DNA of 64,000 nt, from NCBI GenBank assembly GCA_964626685.1, contig CAZVJY010000005.1:1-64000 (forward strand), written 5' to 3'. The notes under the pieces are model-generated. The model did not search any database, was not told the origin of the DNA, and saw only the letters and a list, made by a program, of their open reading frames with translations. Within the stretch, counting starts at the first letter, position 1, and every line of letters starts with the position of its first letter. The stretch is from RGEC01 sp964626685 (GTDB lineage: Bacteria; Bacteroidota; Bacteroidia; NS11-12g; UBA955). The position numbers were made by a program, and so were the translations under genes. This document shows positions 17,728 through 25,835 of this stretch, piece by piece.

Positions 17728-18090
17728 TCAGGCATCGCGCTTCACAACCATATACATTTCGTCTTCGAGTTTTAGATAACCGTATTCATAACAGAAACGG
17801 TATTGAGATCCGGTTTTTGTGGTATAAATACCCGTAAAACAATCAAAATTAAAGCCCCTGACCGACAGCTTTTTCAGCGGTACCCGTGTTTTGCCTTCAC
17901 TGTTTCCATTTAAAAGCACTTCCAGTATGCGCCGGTTTTTACGAAGCGCATTGTTGATGTTACGGACCAGGCTGTTTGCATCTGCGTTAAGCCTGTTATT
18001 GTGGGCGTTTCGGCAGGCATCACCGCAGAATTTTTTATCGGACCGGCCCAGTATTTTGTCACCGCACTCCAAACAGTTTTTGTGGTTCAT
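17728..18090 (-). CDS. Zinc-ribbon protein, DUF2116-like, function unknown
   Basis: A 120-residue protein. The N-terminal 27 residues form a zinc ribbon: CLECG, then KKFCGDACRNAHNN (C-x2-C...C-x3-C). A basic helix follows (NNALRKNRRILEVLLNG) and then a beta-rich end (FNFDCFTGIYTTKTG, YRFCYEYGYLKL). Similar small proteins occur in Bacteroidota without an assigned role; nucleic-acid binding is only an inference from the ribbon and the basic helix. It converges on the GT2 gene with 7 nt between them. A TATTTTTG box ends 7 nt before its ATG. Confidence 0.65.
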   Translation of the reverse strand: MNHKNCLECGDKILGRSDKKFCGDACRNAHNNRLNADANSLVRNINNALRKNRRILEVLLNGNSEGKTRVPLKKLSVRGFNFDCFTGIYTTKTGSQYRFCYEYGYLKLEDEMYMVVKRDA

Positions 18091-18097
18091 TTATAGA

Positions 18098-18105
18098 CAA
18101 AAATA
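18098..18105 (-). promoter_or_regulatory. -7 promoter box for the zinc-ribbon gene
   Basis: TATTTTTG on the minus strand, an exact TAnnTTTG match, 7 nt before ATG at 18090. Confidence 0.55.
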
Positions 18106-18189
18106 CACGATTTTTTGTTTTTATCCGACAACAAATATTTACAACCGCAATTAAACAATAAAAAACCGACTGCTTTTTTGGGGCAATAC

Positions 18190-18197
18190 CACCTTTG
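18190..18197 (+). promoter_or_regulatory. -7-like box for ssb
   Basis: CACCTTTG differs from TAnnTTTG only at the first base; it leaves a 49-nt leader to the ssb ATG. Confidence 0.45.
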
Positions 18198-18246
18198 CAT
18201 CACCAACCACTTGAATTGTTGAAACCTAATTTAATTTTTATACGTT

Positions 18247-18618
18247 ATGTCATCTTTAGTAAATTCCGTAACCCTGTGGGGCAATGTTGGCTCCACACCA
18301 TCTGTACGCATCCTGAAAAACGGACGCAAGGTAGCCACCCTCAGCCTCACCACCGGCGAACGCAAGCAAAGCGAAGAGGGACAAAACAGCAAGTCTATTA
18401 CCTGGCACAAGCTGGTTTTCTGGGGGCCAAAGGCGAGCATTGTTGAAAACCATGTAGGAAAAGGCCAGCGACTGTTTGTGGAAGGTAAAATTACCGAGCG
18501 CAACTGGCTCGACAAAAAAGGCGTTGAAAAGAAACAGACCGTGGTGGACGTTCAGCGTGTTTTCCTTGTTAATCAAAAGAATAAAAAAGAATCGCTGAAT
18601 GAAGAGCTTCCTTTTTGA
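18247..18618 (+). CDS. ssb: Single-stranded DNA-binding protein
   Basis: Binds and protects single-stranded DNA in replication and repair. The OB fold is recognisable from SVTLWGNVGSTPSVR, KVATLSLTTGERK, ITWHKLVFWGPKA and GQRLFVEGKITERNW. The protein ends in EELPF, a form of the acidic SSB tail with C-terminal Pro-Phe that recruits partner proteins. It has 123 residues, shorter than E. coli SSB (178) because the disordered linker is nearly absent. It has its own promoter-like box and is followed by a strong terminator. Confidence 0.93.
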   Translation: MSSLVNSVTLWGNVGSTPSVRILKNGRKVATLSLTTGERKQSEEGQNSKSITWHKLVFWGPKASIVENHVGKGQRLFVEGKITERNWLDKKGVEKKQTVVDVQRVFLVNQKNKKESLNEELPF

Positions 18619-18640
18619 TGGTTTTGTTGTAGTTTTTGAA

Positions 18641-18667
18641 AAACCCCGGCCGGTCCGGGGTTTTTTT
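18641..18667 (+). terminator. Rho-independent terminator after ssb
   Basis: Stem CCCCGG (18644-18649) pairs with CCGGGG (18655-18660) around a 5-nt loop and is followed by seven T. Confidence 0.85.
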
Positions 18668-18681
18668 AATGCTTTGCAGTG

Positions 18682-18689
18682 TACTTTTG
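18682..18689 (+). promoter_or_regulatory. -7 promoter box 4 nt before a GTG start
   Basis: TACTTTTG, an exact TAnnTTTG match directly after the ssb terminator; spacer TGAT leads to GTG at 18694. Confidence 0.6.
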
Positions 18690-18693
18690 TGAT

Positions 18694-19197
18694 GTGAATA
18701 CGGAAGCAAAACCCATACTTTTTAAGGAAAAACAGCGTTTCACAAAGTGGCTGTTGTTGCTGGTTTTTTTGCCCGCCATCATTTCTGCGGTTGTTGTTTT
18801 TGGCTTTACAGAAAAGGGCGATTTGCTGCCGTCTTTGATTGGTTTGGGAGTGGCTTCTCTGACGGGGGGTTTGTTATCGCTGACTGCGCTTGAGTCTTCC
18901 GTGTCTGATCAAGGTTTTTCGGTGCGGTTCATCCCTTTTTACCGCAAACCAACATTGATTTCTTTTGATGAAATTGAATCCGTAGAGGTTATTACCTACA
19001 AACCACTCAGTGAATATGGTGGGTGGGGACTTAAAATTGGAAAAAAAGGGGTGGCCTATTCTATTTCAGGTAAAAACGGGATATTTATCACCTTCAAAGA
19101 ACCCAGGAAACTCTTTATGGGAAAACACAAAACGATGCTTATTGGAACCCAAAAACCCGAAGAATGGCGGGCGGTTCTGGCAGAGATTGAACGATAA
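18694..19197 (+). CDS. Small membrane protein with two TM helices and a PH-like C-terminus, unknown function
   Basis: I recognise no named family. Two hydrophobic helices (WLLLLVFLPAIISAVVVFGF and LIGLGVASLTGGLLSLTAL) at about 20-65 are followed by a roughly 95-residue beta-rich domain (FIPFYRKPTLISFDEIESVEVITYKPL, GIFITFKEPRKLF, LIGTQKPEEWRAVL) resembling bacterial PH-like domains of membrane proteins. An in-frame GTG at 18679 precedes the promoter box and so cannot be used; the start is taken as GTG at 18694, giving 167 residues. It stands alone between the ssb terminator and the promoter of the M16 operon. Confidence 0.6.
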   Translation: MNTEAKPILFKEKQRFTKWLLLLVFLPAIISAVVVFGFTEKGDLLPSLIGLGVASLTGGLLSLTALESSVSDQGFSVRFIPFYRKPTLISFDEIESVEVITYKPLSEYGGWGLKIGKKGVAYSISGKNGIFITFKEPRKLFMGKHKTMLIGTQKPEEWRAVLAEIER

Positions 19198-19232
19198 CAA
19201 CAAACATCATCCCATAAACCACAGGTGTACGC

Positions 19233-19240
19233 TACCTTTG
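19233..19240 (+). promoter_or_regulatory. -7 promoter box 4 nt before the M16 operon GTG
   Basis: TACCTTTG, an exact TAnnTTTG match; spacer TGGT leads to GTG at 19245. Confidence 0.6.
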
Positions 19241-19244
19241 TGGT

Positions 19245-20495
19245 GTGATATCTTTTTCGCGTTTTGTTTTACCCAACGGCCTCCGGGTAATTCACCATTA
19301 TGATCCGGACAGCACGGTTGTTGTGCTTAATACGCTCTACAATGTTGGAGCCCGTGATGAGTCTCCTGAAAAAACAGGTTTTGCGCACCTTTTTGAGCAT
19401 TTAATGTTTGGAGGCAGCAAGAATGTTGATTCGTACGACAAGGCGGTAGAAAATGCCGGTGGCAGCAACAATGCCTTCACCAACAACGAATACACCAACT
19501 ACTATATCACTGTTCCTGCAGAAAACACCGAAACAGCCTTTTGGTTGGAAAGCGACAGGATGTTTCAACTGAACATCAATCCAAAGACACTGGAAGTTCA
19601 GCGGGGGGTGGTAGTAGAAGAGTTTAAACAGCGCTGTCACAACGCTCCCTTTGGTATGCTGTGGCACCATTTGCGCAGCCTTTTGTATAATAAAAGTCCG
19701 TATCGCTGGCCCACCATCGGCGACAATATTTCGCACATTGAAAACGCTGTACAGGAGGACGTATCTGCTTTCTATAAAAAACACTATCATCCCGCCAATG
19801 CCATTTTGTGTGTGGCAGGTCAGATCTCCGAAGAAGAAACACGCGCGCTCTGCGAAAAATGGTATGCCGATATTGCGCCAACCGGAGCGGTAAACAGCAA
19901 TGTTTATGAGGAAGACCCCATTACTGAGAGCCGGAAGTTTATGGAAACTGAAGACCTAAGTCCCAACCCGGCGGTGTTTTTGGTGTGGAGAGGACCGGCA
20001 TTTATGGATCAGGACAGTGCCGCTCTGGAACTTTTTGCCGATTTGCTCGGAGGTTCCGAAATAAGCCCTGTATACACCCATTGGGTAAAGGAAAATCCTG
20101 TTTTTAATGATGCTGCTTCTTTTTACATTCGCAACGCCGGTGAAGGTCTGTTTGTGCTGTATGGTGTGCTAAATGAGGGACGAAATCACCACGAAGGCGA
20201 ACAATGTCTTGTTCAAACCCTGAAAGATGCCATTGATGGTTTGTGTTTTACAGAAAGACACATGGAAAGGGTGAAAAACAAGGCCACTTCAGCACTGTTG
20301 TTTGAAAAAGCCTCCCTGATAAACCGTGCACAGAAACTTTGCTATTTCGAAAACCTCGGAAACATTGATGGTGTGAACAATGAAGATCAATTATATAGAA
20401 AAGTGAGCCTGCACAACATGCTTTCAACAGCAGCCCGCACCATTAAACCGAACAATGCGGCTGTTTTATATTACCACCCAAAAACCACCTCATGA
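19245..20495 (+). CDS. M16 family zinc peptidase, catalytic subunit
   Basis: Insulinase/processing-peptidase family. The inverted zinc motif HLFEH is at 48-52 with the downstream Glu in the LEVQRGVVVEEFKQR helix (about 110-125), and NNAFTNNEYTNYY follows the motif as in active members. It has 416 residues and no signal peptide. The next gene overlaps by 4 nt and encodes an M16 protein without the zinc motif, so the pair probably forms an active/inactive heterodimer like the mitochondrial processing peptidase or paired bacterial M16B peptidases. The start GTG lies 4 nt behind its promoter box. Confidence 0.85.
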   Translation: MISFSRFVLPNGLRVIHHYDPDSTVVVLNTLYNVGARDESPEKTGFAHLFEHLMFGGSKNVDSYDKAVENAGGSNNAFTNNEYTNYYITVPAENTETAFWLESDRMFQLNINPKTLEVQRGVVVEEFKQRCHNAPFGMLWHHLRSLLYNKSPYRWPTIGDNISHIENAVQEDVSAFYKKHYHPANAILCVAGQISEEETRALCEKWYADIAPTGAVNSNVYEEDPITESRKFMETEDLSPNPAVFLVWRGPAFMDQDSAALELFADLLGGSEISPVYTHWVKENPVFNDAASFYIRNAGEGLFVLYGVLNEGRNHHEGEQCLVQTLKDAIDGLCFTERHMERVKNKATSALLFEKASLINRAQKLCYFENLGNIDGVNNEDQLYRKVSLHNMLSTAARTIKPNNAAVLYYHPKTTS

Positions 20496-21769
20496 ACTTC
20501 AGATCAACAGCCCCGGAGGCCAAAACCATAAAAAACCTTCACTTCACACCACCGCGTGAAATTGTGTTGTCAAGTGGTCACACGCTGTATGCCAGCCCCA
20601 AAAAAGAGCTTGATGTGCTTAAACTGGTTTTTTACTGGCCTGTGGGTACGGCCTTACAACCCCGACCAATGCTTGCCAGGGCTTCTCAGTCTCTTCGATT
20701 AAGCGGCAATAACAACTTATCCGCAGAGCAAATACAGGAGGGTTTTGAATATTGGGGTGCGTCAGCGAATCCGGATGTGGCGCTGTTATCATCAACCCTG
20801 GTGCTACAAACCCAGAAGCAATACCTGGAAGAATCGCTGAATTGGTTATTGGAACAAGGCACAAATCCTGTTTTTCCGGAGGATGAATTGTCTGTTTTTA
20901 AGCAAGTGGAAAACGCCTCTCTTCTTAGAAGAATGCAAACTCCCAGATACTGGAGCAGCCGCCTTTGTTACGAGTCGGTTTACGGCAAAAACAGCCCTGA
21001 TACAAACTTTGCGGGGACAGAAGATATTGATTCATTGGCTGCACGCAACCTTACACAGTGGTTTGAAGACCACCTTGCTTTTTCAGGAGCACAACTTTTT
21101 GTTTCGGGTGACTTTGGCGACAACGAACTTTCTGTGGTGGATCGCTTGCTGGGTGGCTTTGCATTTAAAAATACCGGTTTTGCTCAAGAACATCCCAGCA
21201 ACCCAGGAAGTCCGACAACGACAAAACACGCTATGGAACACGCGCAGCAGGTGAGTTTGTATATGGCAAAAGCCCTTCCCCGGTTAAATATGCATGAGAT
21301 GCAGACAGCTTCATTCGTGAATATGTTTCTCAGTGGTTTTTTTGGCAGCCGCCTGATGCAGGACTTACGTGAAACAAAGGGGCTTACATATGGAATCGGT
21401 AGTGGTTTATCGCAGGCTTCACAAGGGTTTACCTGGTATATAAGCGGAGAAATGAACAGCAGTAATGCCGAAGAGGCTGTATCGGCAACACGGGAAATTA
21501 TGAAAGGCCTTTCCAGCAACCCACCCACAGGTGAAGAACTTGAAAAAGCCCGTCGATATGCATCAGGACAGCTCAGAGCAGGATTTGACGGACCTTTCTC
21601 TTTGCCTTCAAAATGGCAATTTTTACTACAGAACAACCTGCCTGAGTCGTATTATGCAACGTATATGGACAGAATATGGTCTATAACCTCAGACGAAATA
21701 TCGGCGTTTGCTGACAATTATTTAAACCCGGATTCGTTTACATTGGCATTGGCAGGCAAACTGACATAA
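20492..21769 (+). CDS. M16 family protein, non-catalytic partner subunit
   Basis: The 425-residue protein has the M16 fold but no HxxEH motif in its N-terminal half (YWPVGTALQPRPMLARASQSL occupies that place). The C-terminal substrate-binding signature is kept: FLSGFFGSRLMQDLRETKGLTYGIGSG with the conserved Arg and Tyr, then YISGEMNSSNAEEAV. That split of functions is typical of the glycine-loop or substrate-binding partner. Its ATG overlaps the previous stop by 4 nt, so the two subunits are made together. Confidence 0.85.
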   Translation: MNFRSTAPEAKTIKNLHFTPPREIVLSSGHTLYASPKKELDVLKLVFYWPVGTALQPRPMLARASQSLRLSGNNNLSAEQIQEGFEYWGASANPDVALLSSTLVLQTQKQYLEESLNWLLEQGTNPVFPEDELSVFKQVENASLLRRMQTPRYWSSRLCYESVYGKNSPDTNFAGTEDIDSLAARNLTQWFEDHLAFSGAQLFVSGDFGDNELSVVDRLLGGFAFKNTGFAQEHPSNPGSPTTTKHAMEHAQQVSLYMAKALPRLNMHEMQTASFVNMFLSGFFGSRLMQDLRETKGLTYGIGSGLSQASQGFTWYISGEMNSSNAEEAVSATREIMKGLSSNPPTGEELEKARRYASGQLRAGFDGPFSLPSKWQFLLQNNLPESYYATYMDRIWSITSDEISAFADNYLNPDSFTLALAGKLT

Positions 21770-21773
21770 CCTA

Positions 21774-23507
21774 TTGAGTGGCATCAGACGATATATCATT
21801 GCATCCTGCGCAGGATTCTTTTATTCTGCAGTTTTTGCCATGGTGCTGCCACCAAAAGCCATTCGTGCCTGCCTTGATCCTACCACGGGTGTAGTAACCC
21901 TTTACATGGCCCCGTCTTCAGATGCTTGCGGAAGCTTTGTGAACTATCGGCTGTATGGAAGAGACAATGTTGTAAATTCATTTCAGTTGTTGTTCCAGGG
22001 CGGGGTTGTTGGAAGCACAGCACTAAGCGCTCCTTTACCCAACAAAAAGCGATGGGAGCTTTTTGTAACAGCGCGCTTCGCCTGCAATGGCAGCGATACA
22101 TTGAATTCAGACACTGTTTTTGTGGACGATCAGCCTCCTGCCCTGCTATTACTGGACAGTGTGAGTGTGGATCTCGCGTCGCAGCAGATAGTCGCCGGCT
22201 GGCAGAAAGCGCCCGAAGCAGATGTAATGGGTTATTCTGTTTTTAAGGTTGACCAGGGTACAGGAAACAATGTTCTAATCAAAGACACGTCCTCTACCGG
22301 AATCCGTTTTTTAACTTCAACCTTTGATTCAAGAAACACAGGAAATAAAATTAGTATAGCAGTATTTGACTCTTGTAAAAACGGCGGAGTAATTTGTGCG
22401 CCACACAGTCCCATACTGGCAAGTATCAATACTGCAGAAAACACACAATACCGATGCTCCGGAAAGGTTTTAATCCGATGGACAGCTTATGTCGGCTGGC
22501 GGGTAGATTCTTATGAAATTTGGTACGCATCCAGCCGTGACAATTTGTTTCGTTTGGCAGGATACGTAAATGGTGACACGCTTAATTACATACACACCTT
22601 GCCTGAACTAAATTATACCTATACCTATTTTGTCCGGGCGCGTAAAACAGGGTTGCCCAGGGTAACCTCAACATCAAATGTGGTATTGTTTAATGCTGTT
22701 GGGTTCAGTAAACCGGTTAGCAATGAAATTGGCCACGCATCTGTAATCTCACCGGGAAACATAGAGGTTACTTGTCGCTGGACACCGCCTGCCTCTATCG
22801 GATTCAAAACACTATTGCAGTTCCGCGAATTTTCTTCCACTGTGTGGAGTGTAGCAAACGGCAATGTTCCCTTAGGATATAGCCGACAGATCATTTCCAA
22901 CCTGGAAACCGGAAGAAAGCGCTATGTATTCCGCTTGCTGGCACAAAACCCCTGCGGAATCGGATATGATACGTCAGAAAACCACGTTTCGCTGTTGTTA
23001 ACCAAATCCGGAAACAATGCACAATGGGTTGATTATCAACCTTATAACCCAAACAATCAAACTGTAGAAGAAAGAAACAAACAGGGTTTCACGTGGAACG
23101 AAGTGGGTGGGCCAACATCCCCTTTCTTCATTACGGACACAACCAAGGCTTTGTGTTACCGTGTGGTTGCCTATAAAACAGATGCAGGAAACAACAGAAT
23201 AGACACAGCTTTTTCTAATGAAATTTGCCTAAGGGTATATGACACTACCTTGGTCCCAAATGCCTTTTCTCCTGAAGGAAACAACAAGGCTTTCCGAATT
23301 GTTAATCCAAATATAGCACGCGGTCAGGCCACAATGCATATATACGATCGCTGGGGGGGTAAACTTTGGCAGGGTGAGGCTCTGGACGGTTGGAATGGTG
23401 AGGCTTTGGGGCAACCGGTTATTCAGGGTTTATATGTATACAGAATAGAGGTTTTTAGGCCAGAAAAACGCGAGTTGTTTCAAGGTACACTTATGCTGCT
23501 TAGATGA
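21774..23507 (+). CDS. Secreted protein with gliding-motility-type C-terminal (CHU_C) sorting domain
   Basis: A signal peptide (about 1-22) leads a 577-residue protein made mostly of fibronectin-like beta domains (DSYEIWYASSRDN..., YTYTYFVRARKTGLP, VTCRWTPPASIGFKT). The last roughly 85 residues match the gliding-motility-associated CHU_C domain: LVPNAFSPEGNN, IYDRWGGKLWQG, GWNGEALGQPVIQGLYVYRIE. That domain directs export through the type IX secretion system (type B signal), so the protein should reach the cell surface or medium. The start is TTG at 21774, 4 nt after the M16 gene stop; no in-frame ATG precedes the hydrophobic core. The passenger role is unknown. Confidence 0.82.
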   Translation: MSGIRRYIIASCAGFFYSAVFAMVLPPKAIRACLDPTTGVVTLYMAPSSDACGSFVNYRLYGRDNVVNSFQLLFQGGVVGSTALSAPLPNKKRWELFVTARFACNGSDTLNSDTVFVDDQPPALLLLDSVSVDLASQQIVAGWQKAPEADVMGYSVFKVDQGTGNNVLIKDTSSTGIRFLTSTFDSRNTGNKISIAVFDSCKNGGVICAPHSPILASINTAENTQYRCSGKVLIRWTAYVGWRVDSYEIWYASSRDNLFRLAGYVNGDTLNYIHTLPELNYTYTYFVRARKTGLPRVTSTSNVVLFNAVGFSKPVSNEIGHASVISPGNIEVTCRWTPPASIGFKTLLQFREFSSTVWSVANGNVPLGYSRQIISNLETGRKRYVFRLLAQNPCGIGYDTSENHVSLLLTKSGNNAQWVDYQPYNPNNQTVEERNKQGFTWNEVGGPTSPFFITDTTKALCYRVVAYKTDAGNNRIDTAFSNEICLRVYDTTLVPNAFSPEGNNKAFRIVNPNIARGQATMHIYDRWGGKLWQGEALDGWNGEALGQPVIQGLYVYRIEVFRPEKRELFQGTLMLLR

Positions 23508-23944
23508 TGGCAAATCCAAAAATATACTTCTCTGGGCTGCGTAAAAACAGACCGTCCTTGAATAAAAAAGTTTTTCTTTCGGTGGTTAAACAGCTGAGCA
23601 AGGATAAAAACGCGAGTTTCCAAACGCTACAATATGTTTTTTTGAATGATGAGGGGTTACTTGAAATAAATATTCAGTATTTAAACCACCACACACTTAC
23701 CGATATAATCACATTTGATTTAACAGAAAACGATGGAATTGTAGGGGAAATTTACGTGTCGCTCGACCGGGTAATAGAAAATGCTTCCATTTTTAAGGTA
23801 TCTGTGAAAGAAGAATTGTTAAGGGTTTTATTTCACGGGGCGCTTCACCTGCTGGGATACAAGGACAAAACCACAAAAGACAAACAAGCCATGCGAGAAG
23901 CCGAAGCATATTGCATAAATTTGTACCTCGAAAAGGAAACGTGA
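23504..23944 (+). CDS. ybeY: Endoribonuclease YbeY
   Basis: Metal-dependent RNase in 16S rRNA maturation and ribosome quality control. It has the family core NIQYLNHHTLTDIITFDL (about 63-80), GEIYVSLDRV and the zinc motif LFHGALHLLGYKDKT. Classical YbeY reads H-G-x-L-H-L-x-G-Y-D-H; here the third His position reads Asp within KDKT, a variant I associate with Bacteroidota members. It has 146 residues. The ATG overlaps the stop of the T9SS protein by 4 nt. mnmG follows after 13 nt that hold a parS-like palindrome. Confidence 0.88.
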   Translation: MMANPKIYFSGLRKNRPSLNKKVFLSVVKQLSKDKNASFQTLQYVFLNDEGLLEINIQYLNHHTLTDIITFDLTENDGIVGEIYVSLDRVIENASIFKVSVKEELLRVLFHGALHLLGYKDKTTKDKQAMREAEAYCINLYLEKET

Positions 23945-23949
23945 CCAGT

Positions 23950-23965
23950 AGTTTCACGTGAAACA
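23950..23965. other. parS-like ParB binding site 1
   Basis: Contains the perfect 12-bp palindrome TTTCACGTGAAA (23952-23963). The 16-mer matches the B. subtilis parS consensus TGTTNCACGTGAAACA at 15 of 16 bases. It spans the GTG that could start mnmG. Confidence 0.75.
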
Positions 23966-25835
23966 TATTTTGTTTTTAGGAGAATACGATATTATTGTTG
24001 TTGGTGCCGGACACGCAGGTTGTGAAGCGGCACACGCTGCGGCAACGATGGGAAGCCGTGTGATGCTGGTGACCATGAACATGGAAACCATAGCGCGTAT
24101 GAGTTGCAACCCTGCAATGGGTGGTGTGGCAAAAGGACAAATCATCCGCGAGATTGATGCACTCGGAGGTATGTCTGGGGTTATTACCGATAAAACCATG
24201 ATACAATTTCGTATGCTCAACCGAAGCAAAGGTGTCGCTATGTGGAGTCCAAGGGCACAAAGTGACCGATGGAAATTTGCAGAAGTTTGGCGACTGGCGC
24301 TAGAAAGCACACCAAATCTGGATTTTTTTCAGGATACAGTAAAAGAACTTATCATAGAGAATGACACCGCAGTTGGTGTTATAACAGGCATGGGGGCTCA
24401 AATTAGAGCCAAAGCGGTTGTTCTAACCAATGGTACTTTTTTAAACGGTCTCATTCATATAGGAAAAAAGAATTTTGGTGGTGGAAGAATGGGCGAAAGC
24501 GCTTCGATGGGACTAACGGGACAGCTTGAGCAATTGGGCTTTGTTTCCGGACGTATGAAAACGGGAACTCCACCCCGTGTAGATGGCAGAAGCCTTAATT
24601 ACGCTGCCATGGAAGAACAAAAAGGAGATGATGAACCAGCAAAGTTTTCGTTTTCACGTGAAACGTCACCGCTACAAGAACAACGCAGCTGCCATATAAC
24701 ATATACAAATAGCACAGTACACGATATTCTCAGAGAAGGGTTTTCTGAAAGCCCTATGTATAATGGAAGTATACAAGGACTTGGCCCTAGATATTGCCCA
24801 AGCATTGAAGACAAAATAAATCGATTTGCTGAAAGGGAAAGACACCAGGTTTTTGTAGAGCCAGAAGGATGGAATACGGTAGAAGTGTATGTAAACGGCT
24901 TTTCTACAAGCTTGCCTGATCATATACAATTAAAAGCCCTCAGACAAATACCTGGTTTTGAAAGAGCAAAAATATTCAGGCCCGGCTATGCCATTGAATA
25001 TGATTTTTTTCCGCCTACACAATTAAAGCTGAACCTTGAGACCAAGTTAATCGATAACCTGTTTTTTGCAGGACAAATTAATGGTACCACCGGCTATGAA
25101 GAAGCCGCTTGTCAAGGTTTAATGGCTGGAATCAATGCACATAGAAAAATAAAAGAACAGGATCCTTTTATTCTAGGAAGAAATGAAGCTTATATAGGAG
25201 TACTCATAGATGACCTCGTTAACAAAGGCACGGATGAACCATACAGGATGTTTACCTCAAGGGCCGAATACCGCATTACCTTGAGACAAGACAATGCGGA
25301 CGAACGCCTTACTCCTGCAGGATTTGAACTCGGTTTGGCAAAACAGGAACGAATGTATTGTCTAGATGAAAAACTAAAAACAACGGCTAGATTGCTCAAC
25401 TACTTCGAGAGTAACAATATAGACGTAACAACTGCGAACAATATTCTTTCTGAAAAAAACGCGTCACCGATCTCGGAAAAACAACGATATAAGCGTTTTC
25501 TATTAAGACCAGAAATAAGTATTGATGATATAAAAAACATACCGGATATTCAAATTTTGATCGAAAATGAACATTCTGACGCTATACAATCAGCAGAAAC
25601 ATACATCAAATATGAAAGCTATATAAAGAAAGAGCAAGAAATGGCTCAGAAACTACAAAAGCTGGAAGAAATTAAAATACCATCACAATTTGATTTTCAC
25701 AAACTCTCTTCCCTAAGTAAGGAAGCCAGAGAAAAATTGCACCATATCAAACCAGAAACATTGGGTCAAGCTTCCAGAATAAGTGGCGTAAATCCTTCGG
25801 ACATTTCTGTGTTGCTCGTTTATTTTGGAAGATGA
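23958..25835 (+). CDS. mnmG: tRNA uridine 5-carboxymethylaminomethyl modification enzyme MnmG
   Basis: FAD enzyme that, with MnmE, modifies U34 of certain tRNAs. The FAD motif is YDIIVVGAGHAGCEAA, followed by SCNPAMGGVAKGQIIREIDALGG, MWSPRAQSDR, GTFLNGLIHIG and TGTPPRVDGRS; the C-terminus carries the TSRAEYRITLRQDNADERLTPAG helix region. 625 residues is normal. The start is uncertain: GTG at 23958 lies inside the parS-like palindrome, and TTG at 23970 gives a beginning (MFLGEYD) more like relatives. A second parS-like palindrome lies within the gene. The gene gets visibly richer in A and T toward its 3' end. In many bacteria mnmG (gidA) sits beside oriC. Confidence 0.92.
   Translation: MKHILFLGEYDIIVVGAGHAGCEAAHAAATMGSRVMLVTMNMETIARMSCNPAMGGVAKGQIIREIDALGGMSGVITDKTMIQFRMLNRSKGVAMWSPRAQSDRWKFAEVWRLALESTPNLDFFQDTVKELIIENDTAVGVITGMGAQIRAKAVVLTNGTFLNGLIHIGKKNFGGGRMGESASMGLTGQLEQLGFVSGRMKTGTPPRVDGRSLNYAAMEEQKGDDEPAKFSFSRETSPLQEQRSCHITYTNSTVHDILREGFSESPMYNGSIQGLGPRYCPSIEDKINRFAERERHQVFVEPEGWNTVEVYVNGFSTSLPDHIQLKALRQIPGFERAKIFRPGYAIEYDFFPPTQLKLNLETKLIDNLFFAGQINGTTGYEEAACQGLMAGINAHRKIKEQDPFILGRNEAYIGVLIDDLVNKGTDEPYRMFTSRAEYRITLRQDNADERLTPAGFELGLAKQERMYCLDEKLKTTARLLNYFESNNIDVTTANNILSEKNASPISEKQRYKRFLLRPEISIDDIKNIPDIQILIENEHSDAIQSAETYIKYESYIKKEQEMAQKLQKLEEIKIPSQFDFHKLSSLSKEAREKLHHIKPETLGQASRISGVNPSDISVLLVYFGR
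24650..24665. other. parS-like ParB binding site 2 (inside mnmG)
   Basis: The perfect palindrome TTTCACGTGAAA is at 24652-24663; the flanking bases match less well (13 of 16 to the B. subtilis consensus). It is kept within coding sequence. Confidence 0.65.

Noticed and set aside
23978..23982. AGGAG inside the first mnmG codons as a Shine-Dalgarno for a later start
   Set aside because: No ATG, GTG or TTG follows at a suitable distance, and a start there would cut into the FAD-binding motif.
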